From: Luidia sarsii
Taxonomy: Eukaryota > Echinodermata > Asteroidea > Paxillosida > Luidiidae
Direction of reading: 5' to 3'
Assembly: GCA_949987565.1 (NCBI GenBank)
Contig: OX465105.1
Coordinates: forward strand, 1,612,001 to 1,676,000
DNA: 64,000 nt
Below the pieces are notes generated by a model. That model worked only from the letters and a program-made list of their open reading frames with translations, did no database searches and was not told the DNA's origin. Position 1 is the first letter of the stretch. Each line of letters starts with the position of its first letter. The position numbers and the translations under genes are program-made. Positions 1 to 9,534 of this stretch are shown one piece after another.

Positions 1-1057
1 GGCCTACATCATCTCTAAAGAGAATGAGTATGATAAGATTTGAAGGTTTACATGGATGAAATACCAAGTAGGAGGTTTGCAGTGACACCATGTACATCAT
101 CTCTTAAGAGAATGAGTATAATAAGATTTGAAGGTTTACATGGATGAAATACCAAGTAGGAGGTTTGTGGTGACACCATGTACATCATCTCTTAAGAGAA
201 TGAGTATGATAAGATGTGAAGGTTTACATGGATGAAATACCAAGTAGGAGGTTTGTGGTGACACCATGTACATCATCTCTTAAGGGAAGGAGTATGATAA
301 GATTTGAAGGTTTACATGGATGAAATACCAAGTAGGAGGTTTGTGGTGACACCATGTACATCATCTCTTAAGAGAATGTGTATGATAAGATGTGAAGGTT
401 TACATGGAGGAAATACCAAGTAGGAGGTTTGCAGTGACACGATGTACATCATCTCTTAAGAGAAGGAGTATGATAAGATGTGAAGGTTTACATGGTGGAA
501 ATACCAAGTAGGAGGTTTGGGTGATACCATGTACATCATCTCTTAAGGGAAGGAGTATGATAAGATTTGAAGGTTTACATGGATGAAATACCAAGTAGGA
601 GGTTTGTGGTGACACCATGTACATCATCTCTTAAGGGAAGGAGTATGATAAGATTTGAAGGTTTACATGGATGAAATACCAAGTAGGAGGTTTGTGGTGA
701 CACCATGTACATCATCTCTTAAGAGAATGTGTATGATAAGATGTGAAGGTTTACATGGATGAAATACCAAGTAGGAGGTTTGTGGTGACACCATGTACAT
801 CATCTCTTAAGAGAATGTGTATGATAAGATGTGAAGGTTTACATGGAGGAAATACCAAGTAGGAGGTTTGCAGTGACACGATGTACATCATCTCTTAAGA
901 GAAGGAGTATGATAAGATGTGAAGGTTTACATGGATGAAATACCAAGTAGGAGGTTTGGGTGACACCATGTACATCATCTCTTAAGGGAAGGAGTATGAT
1001 AAGATTTGAATGTTTACATGGTGGAAATACAAATTAGGAGGTTTGCGGTGACACCAC
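1..1057. repeat. 88-bp minisatellite, about 12 copies
   Basis: Tandem array whose conserved core CATCATCTCTTAAG recurs (with minor changes) at 7, 95, 183, 271, 359, 447, 534, 622, 710, 798, 886 and 973. The period is 88 bp except for two 87-bp units (447-533 and 886-972) that lack one base near the GGAGGTTTGG segment. Units differ at a few sites, such as GAGAATG versus GGAAGGAG and TTTGTGG versus TTTGCAG. The array ends where the unit breaks into ACCACTCAATCAG near 1057, and it continues off the left edge of the window. It lies directly beyond the splice donor of the minus-strand exon at 1095-1232, so if that exon is real the minisatellite is intronic. The weak minus-strand open frame at 400-627 is only the repeat read through. 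Confidence 0.95.
359..1057. repeat. 439-bp higher-order duplication inside the 88-bp array
   Basis: The unit at 359-446 (GAGAATGTG, GGAGGAAATACC, GCAGTGACACGATG variants) is repeated without any change I can see at 798-885. The shortened 87-bp unit at 447-533 is matched by another 87-bp unit at 886-972, and the GGGAAGGAG unit at 534 by that at 973. The block offset is 439 bp, which is five monomers including one short one. This indicates unequal exchange or slippage over several units rather than single-unit expansion. Confidence 0.8.
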
Positions 1058-1088
1058 TCAATCAGTCCAACCATTCTTCATTCAAGTG

Positions 1089-1094
1089 ACTTAC
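1089..1094 (-). other. Candidate 5' splice site (GTAAGT)
   Basis: On the minus strand the exon end reads ACAG followed by GTAAGT, matching the metazoan U1 consensus at every intronic position from +1 to +6. The 88-bp minisatellite begins about 32 bases further into the presumed intron. Confidence 0.42.
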
Positions 1095-1232
1095 CTGTGC
1101 ATCCAGTGTCTGTGCTGTAAGCAATCCATTGCTCAGTCTCTCCTACGCAATCATCCCCTCTGTATCGCAGTGCATGGGTTGCTGCATTGACACTGTACGT
1201 GTATGTAGAAAGCAGATGACCAGTATTGAAAT
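1095..1232 (-). CDS. Candidate internal exon of an unidentified split gene (46 codons, phase 1-1)
   Basis: Read on the minus strand, this 138-bp stretch is flanked upstream by ATTTACAG (1240-1233, acceptor) and downstream by GTAAGT (1094-1089, a perfect donor consensus). The one frame open through it is phase 1 at both ends. It starts DFNTGHLLSTYTYSV, has RYRGDDCVG in the middle and ends ETEQWIAYSTDTGCTG. Composition looks protein-like: two cysteines, one tryptophan, several tyrosines and no low complexity. The same frame hits a TGA shortly upstream of the acceptor, so the reading frame needs splicing. Symmetric 1-1 exons are typical of shuffled extracellular modules in animals, but I do not recognise the family. 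Weak points: the polypyrimidine tract before the acceptor is poor and no partner exon is visible in the window. It could be a fragment of a dead gene. The plus-strand open frames over the same bases (1129-1323, 1226-1432) are shadows. Confidence 0.42.
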
Positions 1233-1955
1233 CTGTAAATCTTACTTTAATAATCCAAATGTGGGCACGTGGGCAGTTTCAGGGTGTTTTCGGGGTAAAT
1301 CTGTGGATTTCTGTCGGGGGTAGTTGGTGTGAACCATTTCATACACTGAAAAGCTTGGACCCTAGTCTCCCGACCCCTCCAAATATCGAAAAAAGGTTGA
1401 CTTGTCTGGTCCAAGTTACTGGGACTAGATAGGAAGGTCAGGGCAAGGAAACCTACAAACTTGACTGTCAGCAGGAGCTACTTTTCACAATCACAGACAA
1501 CTTTTGCAGGGCATTACTGCAAAGTTACTCACCTTGCTTCCACAAACCTTAGTTCAGTCACCATGCAAGAACACACACGTTTTATAGCATAACATGTTGG
1601 AATCAATGACTGGCTGTTGTAAAAGCGTTTGTTTACTTCGTAATGCAATCATGAGGGACTGAGCAAGATTGGTCTCTGACTGAAATATCATTCGTAGAAA
1701 ACTCACAAATGACATAATTAGCGCCTATCTGAGGCTCTGGAAAGCACGCAGGAAGAACTGTAGTAGTCTCTAGTATTAAACTGTGAAATAACTACAAATA
1801 TTTACCGACATATTCAAAGAAGGAACCAGTAAAATGTCTCAATATTCTGCCACCGTTGTCGTCCGATATCGTCTGCTATGAAGCACATGGCCAACATTAT
1901 TGTTTACAAATAGTGCGCCCTCTATCGGCAACCAGCCTAGGTTTGAGTTTAATTG
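1233..1955. other. Unique sequence, no recognised gene
   Basis: Single-copy sequence between the candidate exon and the telomere-like array. Both strands have frequent stops. On the minus strand I see a TATAAAA motif near 1580, an ATG at about 1562 and a GTGAGT donor-like site near 1525. That short frame would leave a two-base overhang at the donor, which does not match the one-base phase needed by the exon at 1095-1232, so I do not join them. No transposon ends, RNA genes or tandem repeats are visible here. Confidence 0.6.
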
Positions 1956-2327
1956 TTAGGGTTTGGGGTTTACTGGTTAGGGTTTGGGGTTTACTGGTTA
2001 GGGTTTGGGGTTTACTGCTTAGGGTTTGGGGTTTACTGCTTAGGGTTTGGGGTTTACTGGTTGGGGTTTGGGGTTTACTGGTTAGGGTTTGGGGTTTACT
2101 GGTTAGGGTTTGGGGTTTACTGGTTAGGGTTTGGGGTTTACTGGTTAGGGTTTGGGGTTTACTGGTTAGGGTTTGGGGTTTACTGGTTAGGGTTTGGGGT
2201 TTACTGGTTAGGGTTTGGGGTTTACTGGTTAGGGTTTGGGGTTTACTGGTTAGGGTTTGGGGTTTACTGGTTAGGGTTTGGGGTTTACTGGTTAGGGTTT
2301 GGGGTTTACTGTTAGGGTTTGGGATTT
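1956..2327. repeat. 21-bp telomere-like G-rich minisatellite, 18 copies
   Basis: The unit is TTAGGGTTTGGGGTTTACTGG (written here once, 21 bases as TTAGGGTTTGGGG plus TTTACTGG). The first TTAGGG is at 1956 and the last at 2312. The 356-bp span is 17 periods minus one base, because the final unit has lost a G (TTACTGTTAGGG). Two units near 2010-2045 read ACTGCTTAGGG and one reads ACTGGTTGGGG; the rest look identical. Each unit contains one vertebrate/metazoan-type telomere hexamer TTAGGG and a second G run, so the plus strand is G-quadruplex prone. Because 21 is a multiple of three, two frames stay open through the array as LLVRVWG or YWLGFGV heptapeptides; this is a period artefact, not a gene. 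Confidence 0.95.
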
Positions 2328-2910
2328 GGGTCTCACTGAATATTCAAAGTTCGGTGGTCATCCTCTCAGACCTGTTCGGTCAAAAGATACGCAAGGACAA
2401 AAGTAAAATGATTCTACAAGTGCACCGTGCATCTGTATTCAAGTCACCGGGTCTCACTGGATATTCAAAGATAGGTGGTCATCCTCTCAGACCTGTTCGG
2501 TCAAAAGATACGCAAGGAGAAGAGTCAAACTATTCTACAAGAAAAAATGATTCTACAAGTTCATCGTCCGCCTCTACCCTTGTCATAATATCTTCCCTGT
2601 ATGTTCTAGGGGAATTGGCCATTCAGTCAGATCTATTCGGTTTCAAGATACGCGAAGACAAGGGTGAACAAATTGTGCAAGAGCACCGCCCGCTTGTATT
2701 CTAGTCAACGGATCTCACCGAATATTCAAAGTTAGGTGGTCATCCTCTCAGACCTGTGCGGTCAAAAGATACGCAAGGACAAGAGTAAAATGATTCCACA
2801 AGTGCACCGTGCGTGTCTATTTAAGTGAACAGGTCTCGCTGGATACTCAAAAGTTAGGTGGTCATCCTCTCAGACCTGTTCGGTCTTAAGATACGCAGCG
2901 ATACGCGTCA
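2328..2910. repeat. 121-bp tandem repeat, about five imperfect units
   Basis: Units start with GGGTCTCACTGAATATTC or a close variant and contain GGTGGTCATCCTCTCAGACC followed by AAGATACGC. Starts are at about 2328, 2449, 2589, 2710 and 2831. Units 1, 4 and 5 are spaced at 121 bp. Unit 2 is about 140 bp because ATTCTACAAG is duplicated (2532 and 2550). Unit 3 (2589-2709) is strongly diverged in its first third but keeps the GATACGCGAAGACAAGGG core. Unit 5 is truncated near 2900. The array directly abuts the end of the 21-bp minisatellite. I do not recognise the family. Confidence 0.85.
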
Positions 2911-3041
2911 CAGCGTCTGGTGAATATGGGGCGATTTGTTTAGATTTGCACCTGTATAGGCATTTGCATGGTAGCGTGGTGTGAATATGGGGCGACTTAC
3001 TTAAGTTTGCTTTTGCGTAAGTATTTCTGAAGTAACGCCAT
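2911..3041. repeat. Degenerate 61-bp tandem duplication
   Basis: TGAATATGGGGCGA occurs at 2921 and 2982, an offset of 61 bp. The sequence after each copy is related but diverged (TTTGTTTAGATTTGC versus CTTACTTAAGTTTGC). Only two units are visible. The minus-strand open frame at 2870-3112 runs over this repeat and has no recognisable protein features. Confidence 0.6.
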
Positions 3042-3186
3042 AGAGTAGGTCGAAACAAAAATGAATTTGGAATAAGCCGTCGAACATTGTTAAAATGACT
3101 GAAAGCGCACATGTTTAAATTATTTTTTCATCACGCAAAGGAAACTAACCTTTATGACTGAGGAAGTGTGTGTGTTCATGTACTTT
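3042..3186. other. Unique spacer before the satellite array
   Basis: AT-rich single-copy sequence with a run of T near 3122. No repeat, gene or regulatory site is recognised. Confidence 0.6.
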
Positions 3187-3510
3187 TAATGGTCGACGGC
3201 AGAGAGAGACCGAGTAGAAACAAGTCAAGCAAGAGGGTTTGCAAATTAATATTTCATTAAATATGATGCTGGCGAATATTCAAATTTGCCCTAGGAAGAG
3301 GCCTAGGGTTCCTCCAACGACAAGTGTTAAAGTTACTGATTTTGGAGAACAGTTTTTTTTTTACATGGTTTTCCAGGGAAAGGCAACGACCCTTCATCTG
3401 TCAACTGGTATCCATAGGAGTAGACGTTAACTCGCTGGCTTTGGAGGTGATAGGCAGAGATATATTCCTTGCGTGTTCATATCGTTTTACATTTTAGGTT
3501 TTGATCCTTA
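3187..3510 (+). repeat. Truncated, diverged edge copy of the 464-bp satellite
   Basis: The array begins mid-monomer at AATGGTCGACGGCAGAGAG. This copy has a 10-bp expansion (AACAAGTCAAGCAAGAGGG replacing AAAGATAGGG), GCGAATATTC for GCGACATTC-type sequence, a T run near 3352-3362 and a shortened GTCAACTGGTATCC segment. It is the most divergent copy in the window, as expected at the edge of a homogenised array. Confidence 0.85.
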
Positions 3511-4438
3511 AAACTTGGCATGAAAGTAGCCCAGGGATTCCTCCAGTGACCTAAGTCAAAACATCTGAATTCCGAGTCAATTTCTATTCAAACAATTTCA
3601 GGAGAAGGGAGCGACCCTACCTGTTTCTCTGAGCTGCCATTGTCCAGTCGCTGGCATAATGGTCGACGGCAGAGAGTGACTGAGCAGAAAGATAGGGTTT
3701 GGAAATTAATATCCCAATAAATATTATGCTGACGACATTAAAATTTGTCCCAGGAAGAGGCCTAGGGTTCTTCTAACAACAAGTGTTAAAGTTACTGAGT
3801 TTGGAGAACATTTCTTTTGATGGTTTTCCAGGGAAAGGCAACGACCCTTCATCTGTCTGAGTGTCAACTGTGTATTCATACGAGTACACGTTAACTCGCT
3901 GGCTTTGGAGGTGATAGGCAGAGATATATTCCTTGCGTGTTCATATCGTTTTACATTTTAGGTTTTGATCCTTAAAACTTGGCATGAAAGTAGCCCAGGG
4001 ATTCCTCCAGTGACCTAAGTCAAAACATCTGAATTCCGAGTCAATTTCTATTCAAACAATTTCAGGAGAAGGGAGCGACCCTACCTGTTTCTCTGAGCTG
4101 CCATTGTCCAGTCGCTGGCATAATGGTCGACGGCAGAGAGTGACTGAGCAGAAAGATAGGGTTTGGAAATTAATATCCCAGTAAATATTATGCTGACGAC
4201 ATTAAAATTTGTCCCAGGAAGAGGCCTAGGGTTCTTCTAACAACAAGTGTTAAAGTTACTGAGTTTGGAGAACATTTCTTTTGATGGTTTTCCAGGGAAA
4301 GGCAACGACCCTTCATCTGTCTGAGTGTTAACTGTGTATTCATAGGAGTAGACGTTAACTCGCTGGCTTTGGAGGTGATAGGCAGAGATATATTCCTTGC
4401 GTGTTCATATCGTAATACATTTTAGGTTTTGATGCTTG
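3511..4438 (+). repeat. Two near-identical edge-type monomers
   Basis: Copies 3511-3974 and 3975-4438 share private variants: CTTAAAACTTGGC, AGCCCAGGGATTCC, CAGTGACCTAAGTC, ATATCCC before the AATAAAT/AGTAAAT step, ATTAAAATTTGTCCC and ACAACAAGTG. They differ from each other at only a few bases (for example CCCAATAAAT versus CCCAGTAAAT). Part of this variant set reappears in the chimeric monomer at 11856-12319. Confidence 0.85.
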
Positions 4439-7400
4439 AAACTTGGCACGAAAGTAGCCCTGGGATTCCTCCAGTGGCCTGAGTCAAAACATCAGAATTC
4501 GGAGTCAATTTCTATTCAAACATTTTCAGGAGAAGGGAGCAACCCTACCTGTTTCTCTGAGCTGCCATTGTCCAGTCGCTGGTATTATGGTCGACGGCAG
4601 AGAGTGACTGAGCAGAAAGATAGGGTTTGCAAATTAATATCTCATTAAATATGATACTGACGACATTCAAATTTGACCTAGGAAGAGGCCCAGGGTTCTT
4701 CTAACAAGAAGTGTTAAAGTTACTGAGTTTGGAGAACATTTCTTTTGATGGTTTTCCAGGGAAAGGCAACGACCCTTCATCTGTCTGAGTGTCAACTGTG
4801 TATTCATACGAGTACACGTTAACTCGCTGGCTTTGGAGGTGATAGGCAGAGATATATTCCTTGCGTGTTCATATCGTTTTACATTTTAGGTTTTGATGCT
4901 TGAAACTTGGCATGAAAGTAGCTCTGGGATTCATCCAGTGGCCTGAGTCAAAACATCTGAATTCGGAGTCTATTCAAACATTTTCAGGAGAAGGGAGCGA
5001 CCCTACCTGTTTCTCTGAGCTGCCATTGTCAAGTCGCTGGCATTATGGTCGACGGCAGACAGTAACTGAGTAGGAAGATAGGGTTTGCAAATTAATATCT
5101 CATTAAATATTTTGCTGACGACATTCAAATTTGTCCTAGGAAGAGGCCTAGGATTCTTCTAACAAGAAGTGTTAAAGTTACTGAGTTTGGAGAACATTTC
5201 TTTTGATGGTTTTCCAGGGAAAGGCAACGACCCTTCATCTGTCTGAGTGTCAACTGTGTATTCATACTAATACACGTTAACTCGCTGGCTTTGGAGGTGA
5301 TAGACAGAGATATATTCCTTGCGTGTTCATATCGTAATACATTTTAGGTTTTTACGCTTGAAACTTGGCATGAAAGTAGCCCTAGGATTCCTCCAGTGGC
5401 CTGAGTCAAAACATCTGAATTCGGAGTCAATTTCTATTCAAACATTTTCAGGAGAAGGGAGCGACCCTACCTGTTTCTCTGAGCTGCCATTGTCCAGTCG
5501 CTGGCATAATGGTCGACGGCAAAGAGTGACTGAGCAGAAAGATAAGGTTTGGAAATTAATATCTCATTAAATATTATGCTGACGACATTCAAATTTGTCC
5601 TAGGAAGAGGCCTAGGGTTCCTTTAACAACAGGTGTTAAAGTTACTGAGTTTGGAGAACATTTCTTTTGATGGTTTTCCAGGGAAAGGCAACGACCCTTC
5701 ATCTGTCTGAGTGTCAACTGTGTATTCATACGAGTATACGTTAACTCGCTGGCTTTGGAGGTGATAGGCAGAGATATATTCCTTGCGTATTCATATCGTA
5801 ATACATTTTAGGTTTTTATGCTTGAAACTTGGCATGAAAGTAGCCCTAGGATTCCTCCAGTGGCCTGAGTCAAAACATCTGAATTCGGAGTCAATTTCTA
5901 TTCAAACATTTTCAGGAGAAGGGAGCGACCCTATCTGTTTCTCTGAGCTGCCATTGTCCAGTCGCTGGCATAATTGTCGACGGCAGAGAGTGACTGAGCA
6001 GAAAGATACGGTTTGGAAATTAATATCTCATTAACTAAGATGCTGACGACATTCAAATTTGTCCTAGGAAGAGGCCTAGGGTTCTTCTAACAAAAGGTGT
6101 TAAAGTTACTGAGTTTGGAGAACATTTCTTTTGATGGTTTTCCAGGGAAAGGCAACGACCCTTCATCTGTCTGAGTGTCAACTGTGTATTCATACGAGTA
6201 CGCGTTAACTCGCTGGCTTTGGAGGTGATAGGCAGAGATATATATCCTTGCGTGTTCATATCTAATTACATTTTAGGTTTTCATCCTTGAAACTTGGCTT
6301 AAAAGTAGCCCTAGGATTCCTCCAGTGGCCTAAGTCAAAACATCTGAATTCGGAGTCAATTTCTATTCAAACATTTTCAGGAGAAGGGAGCGACCCTACC
6401 TGTTTCTCTGAGCTGCCATTGTCCAGTCGCTGGCATAATGGTCGACGGCAGAGAGTGCCTCAGCAGAAAGATAGGGTTTGGAAATTAATATCTCATTAAA
6501 TATTATGCTGACGACATTCAAATTTGCCCTAGGAAGAGGCCTTGGATTCTTCTAACAAGAAGTGTTAAAGTTACTGAGTTTGGAGAACATTTCTTTTGAT
6601 GGTTTTCCAGGGAAAGGCAACGACCCTTCATCTGTCTGAGTGTCAACTGTGTATTCATACGAGTACACGTTAACTCGCTGGTTTTGGAGGTGATAGGCAG
6701 AGATATATTCCTTGCGTGTTCATATCGTAATATAATTTAGGTTTTGATGCTTGAAACTTGGCACGAAAGTAGCCCTGGGATTCCTCCAGTGGCCTGAGTC
6801 AAAACATCTGAATTCGGAGTCAATTTCTATTCAAACATTTTCAGGAGAAGGGAGCGACCCTACCTGTTTCTCTGAGCTGCCATTGTCCAGTCGCTGGCAT
6901 AATGGTCGACGGCAGAGAGTGACTGAGCAGAAAGATAGGGTTTGGAAATTAATATCTCAATAAATATTATGCTGACGACATTCAAATTTGCCCTAGGAAG
7001 AGGCCTTGGATTCTTCTAACAAGAAGTGTTAAAGTTACTGAGTTTGGAGAACATTTCTTTTGATGGTTTTCCAGGGAAAGGCAACGACCCTTCATCTGTC
7101 TGAGTGTCAACTGTGTATTCATACGAGTACACGTTAACTCGCTGGTTTTGGAGGTGATAGGCAGAGATATATTCCTTGCGTGTTCATATCGTAATACATT
7201 TTAGGTTTTTATGCTTGAAACTTGGCATGAAAGTAGCCCTAGGATTCCTCCAGTGGCCTGAGTCAAAACATCTGAATTCGGAGTCAATTTTTATTCAAAC
7301 ATTTTCAGGAGAAGGGAGCAACCCTACCTGTTTCTCTGAGCTGCCATTGTCCAGTCGCTGGCATAATTGTCGACAGCAGAGAGTGACTGAGCAGAAAGAT

Positions 7401-9534
7401 ACGGTTTGGAAATTAATATCTCATTAACTAAGATGCTGACGACATTCAAATTTGTCCTAGGAAGAGGCCTAGGGTTCTTCTAACAACAGGTGTTAAAGTT
7501 ACTGAGTTTGGAGAACATTTCTTTTGATGGTTTTCCAGGGAAAGGCAACGACCCTTCATCTGTCTGAGTGTCAACTGTGTATTCATACGAGTACGCGTTA
7601 ACTCGCTGGCTTTGGAGGTGATAGGCAGAGATATATTCCTTGCGTGTTCATATCTAATTACATTTTAGGTTTTCATCCTTGAAACTTGGCATGAAAGTAG
7701 CCCTGGGATTCCTCCAGTGGCCTAAGTCAAAACATCTGAATTCGGAGTCAATTTCTATTCAAACATTTTCAGGAGAAGGGAGCAACCCTACCTGTTTCTC
7801 TGAGCTGCCATTGTCCAGTCGCTGGCATAATTGTCGACAGCAGAGAGTGACTGAGCAGAAAGATACGGTTTGGAAATTAATATCTCATTAACTAAGATGC
7901 TGACGACATTCAAATTTGTCCTAGGAAGAGGCCTAGGGTTCTTCTAACAAGAAGTGTTAAAGTTACTGAGTTTGGAGAACATTTCTTTTGATGGTTTTCC
8001 AGGGAAAGGCAACGACCCTTCATCTGTCTGAGTGTCAACTGTGTATTCATACGAGTACACGTTAACTCGCTGGTTTTGGAGGTTATAGGCAGAGATATAT
8101 TCCTTGCGTGTTCATATCGTAATATAATTTAGGTTTTGATGCTTGAAACTTGGCATGAAAGTAGCCCTGGGATTCCTCCAGTGGCCTGAGTCAAAACATC
8201 TGAATTCGGAGTCAATTTCTATTCAAACATTTTCAGGAGAAGGGAGCGACCCTACCTGTTTCTCTGAGCTGCCATTGTCCAGTCGCTGGCATAATGGTCG
8301 ACGGCAGAGAGTGACTGAGCAGAAAGATACGGTTTGGAAATTAATATCTCATTAAATATTATGCTGACGACATTCAAATTTGTCCTAGGAAGAGGCCTAG
8401 GATTCTTCTAACAAGAAGTGTTAAAGTTACTGAGTTTGGAGAACATTTCTTTTGATGGTTTTCCAGGGAAAGGCAACGACCCTTCATCTGTCTGAGTGTC
8501 AACTGTGTATTCATACGAGTACGCGTTAACTCGCTGGCTTTGGAGGTGATAGGCAGAGATATATTCCTTGCGTGTTCATATCGTAATACATTTTTGGTTT
8601 TTATGCTTGAAACTTGGCATGAAAGTAGCCCTAGGATTCCTCCAGTGGCCTGAGTCAAAACATCTGAATTCGGAGTCAATTTCTATTCAAACATTTTCAG
8701 TAGAAGGGAGCAACCCTACCTGTTTCTCTGAGCTGCCATTGTCCAGTCGCTGGCATAATTGTCGACGGCAGAGAGTGACTGAGCAGAAAGATACGGTTTG
8801 GAAATTAATATCTCATTAACTAAGATGCTGACGACATTCAAATTTGTCCTAGGAAAAGGCCTAGGGTTCTTCTAACAACAGGTGTTAAAGTTACTGAGTT
8901 TGGAGAACATTTCTTTTGATGGTTTTCCAGGGAAAGGCAACGACCCTGTATCTGTCTGAGTGTCAACTGTGTATTCATACGAGTACGCGTTAGCTCGCTG
9001 GCTTTGGAGGTGATAGGCAGAGATATATTCCTTGCGTGTTCATATCTAATTACATTTTAGGTTTTCATCCTTGAAACTTGGCTTAAAAGAAGCCCTAGGA
9101 TTCCTCGAATGGCCTGAGTCAAAACATCTTAATTCCGAGTCAATTTCTATTCAAACATTTTCAGGAGAAGGGAGCGACCCTACCTGTTTCTCTGAGCTGC
9201 CATCGTCCAGTCGCTGGCATTATGGTCGACGGTAGACAGTAACTGAGTAGGAAGATAGGGTTTGCAAATTAATATCTCATTAAATATTATGCTGACGACA
9301 TTCAAATTTGTCCTAGGAAGAGGCCTAGGATTCTTCTAACAAGAAGTGTTAAAGTTACTGAGTTTGGAGAACATTTCTTTTGATGGTTTTCCAGGGAAAG
9401 GCAACGACCCTTCATCTGTCTGAGTGTCAACTGTGTATTCATACTAGTACACGTTAACTCGCTGGCTTTGGAGGTGACAGGCAGAGATATATTCCTTGCG
9501 TGTTCATATCGTAATACATTTTAGGTTTTGATGC

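Noticed and set aside
1518..1600. Minus-strand TATAAAA, ATG and GTGAGT suggesting a first exon of the gene at 1095-1232
   Set aside because: The ATG frame ends two bases into a codon at the donor, while the exon at 1095-1232 needs one base carried over. The phase-1 frame contains a TAA. Too weak to call.
1905..1945. GTGCGCCCTCTATCGGC next to the 21-bp array as a transposon end
   Set aside because: The motif resembles ends of some animal miniature elements, but I found no matching inverted copy or target-site duplication within the window.
1856..2704. 282-codon open frame with LLVRVWG heptapeptide repeats
   Set aside because: It exists only because the 21-bp minisatellite period is a multiple of three and its unit lacks stops in this frame. 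The C-terminal part runs through the unrelated 121-bp repeat. No start context, splice signals or family match.
2870..3112. Minus-strand 80-codon frame
   Set aside because: It spans the 121-bp array end and the 61-bp duplication, has no recognisable domain and no supporting start or splice context.
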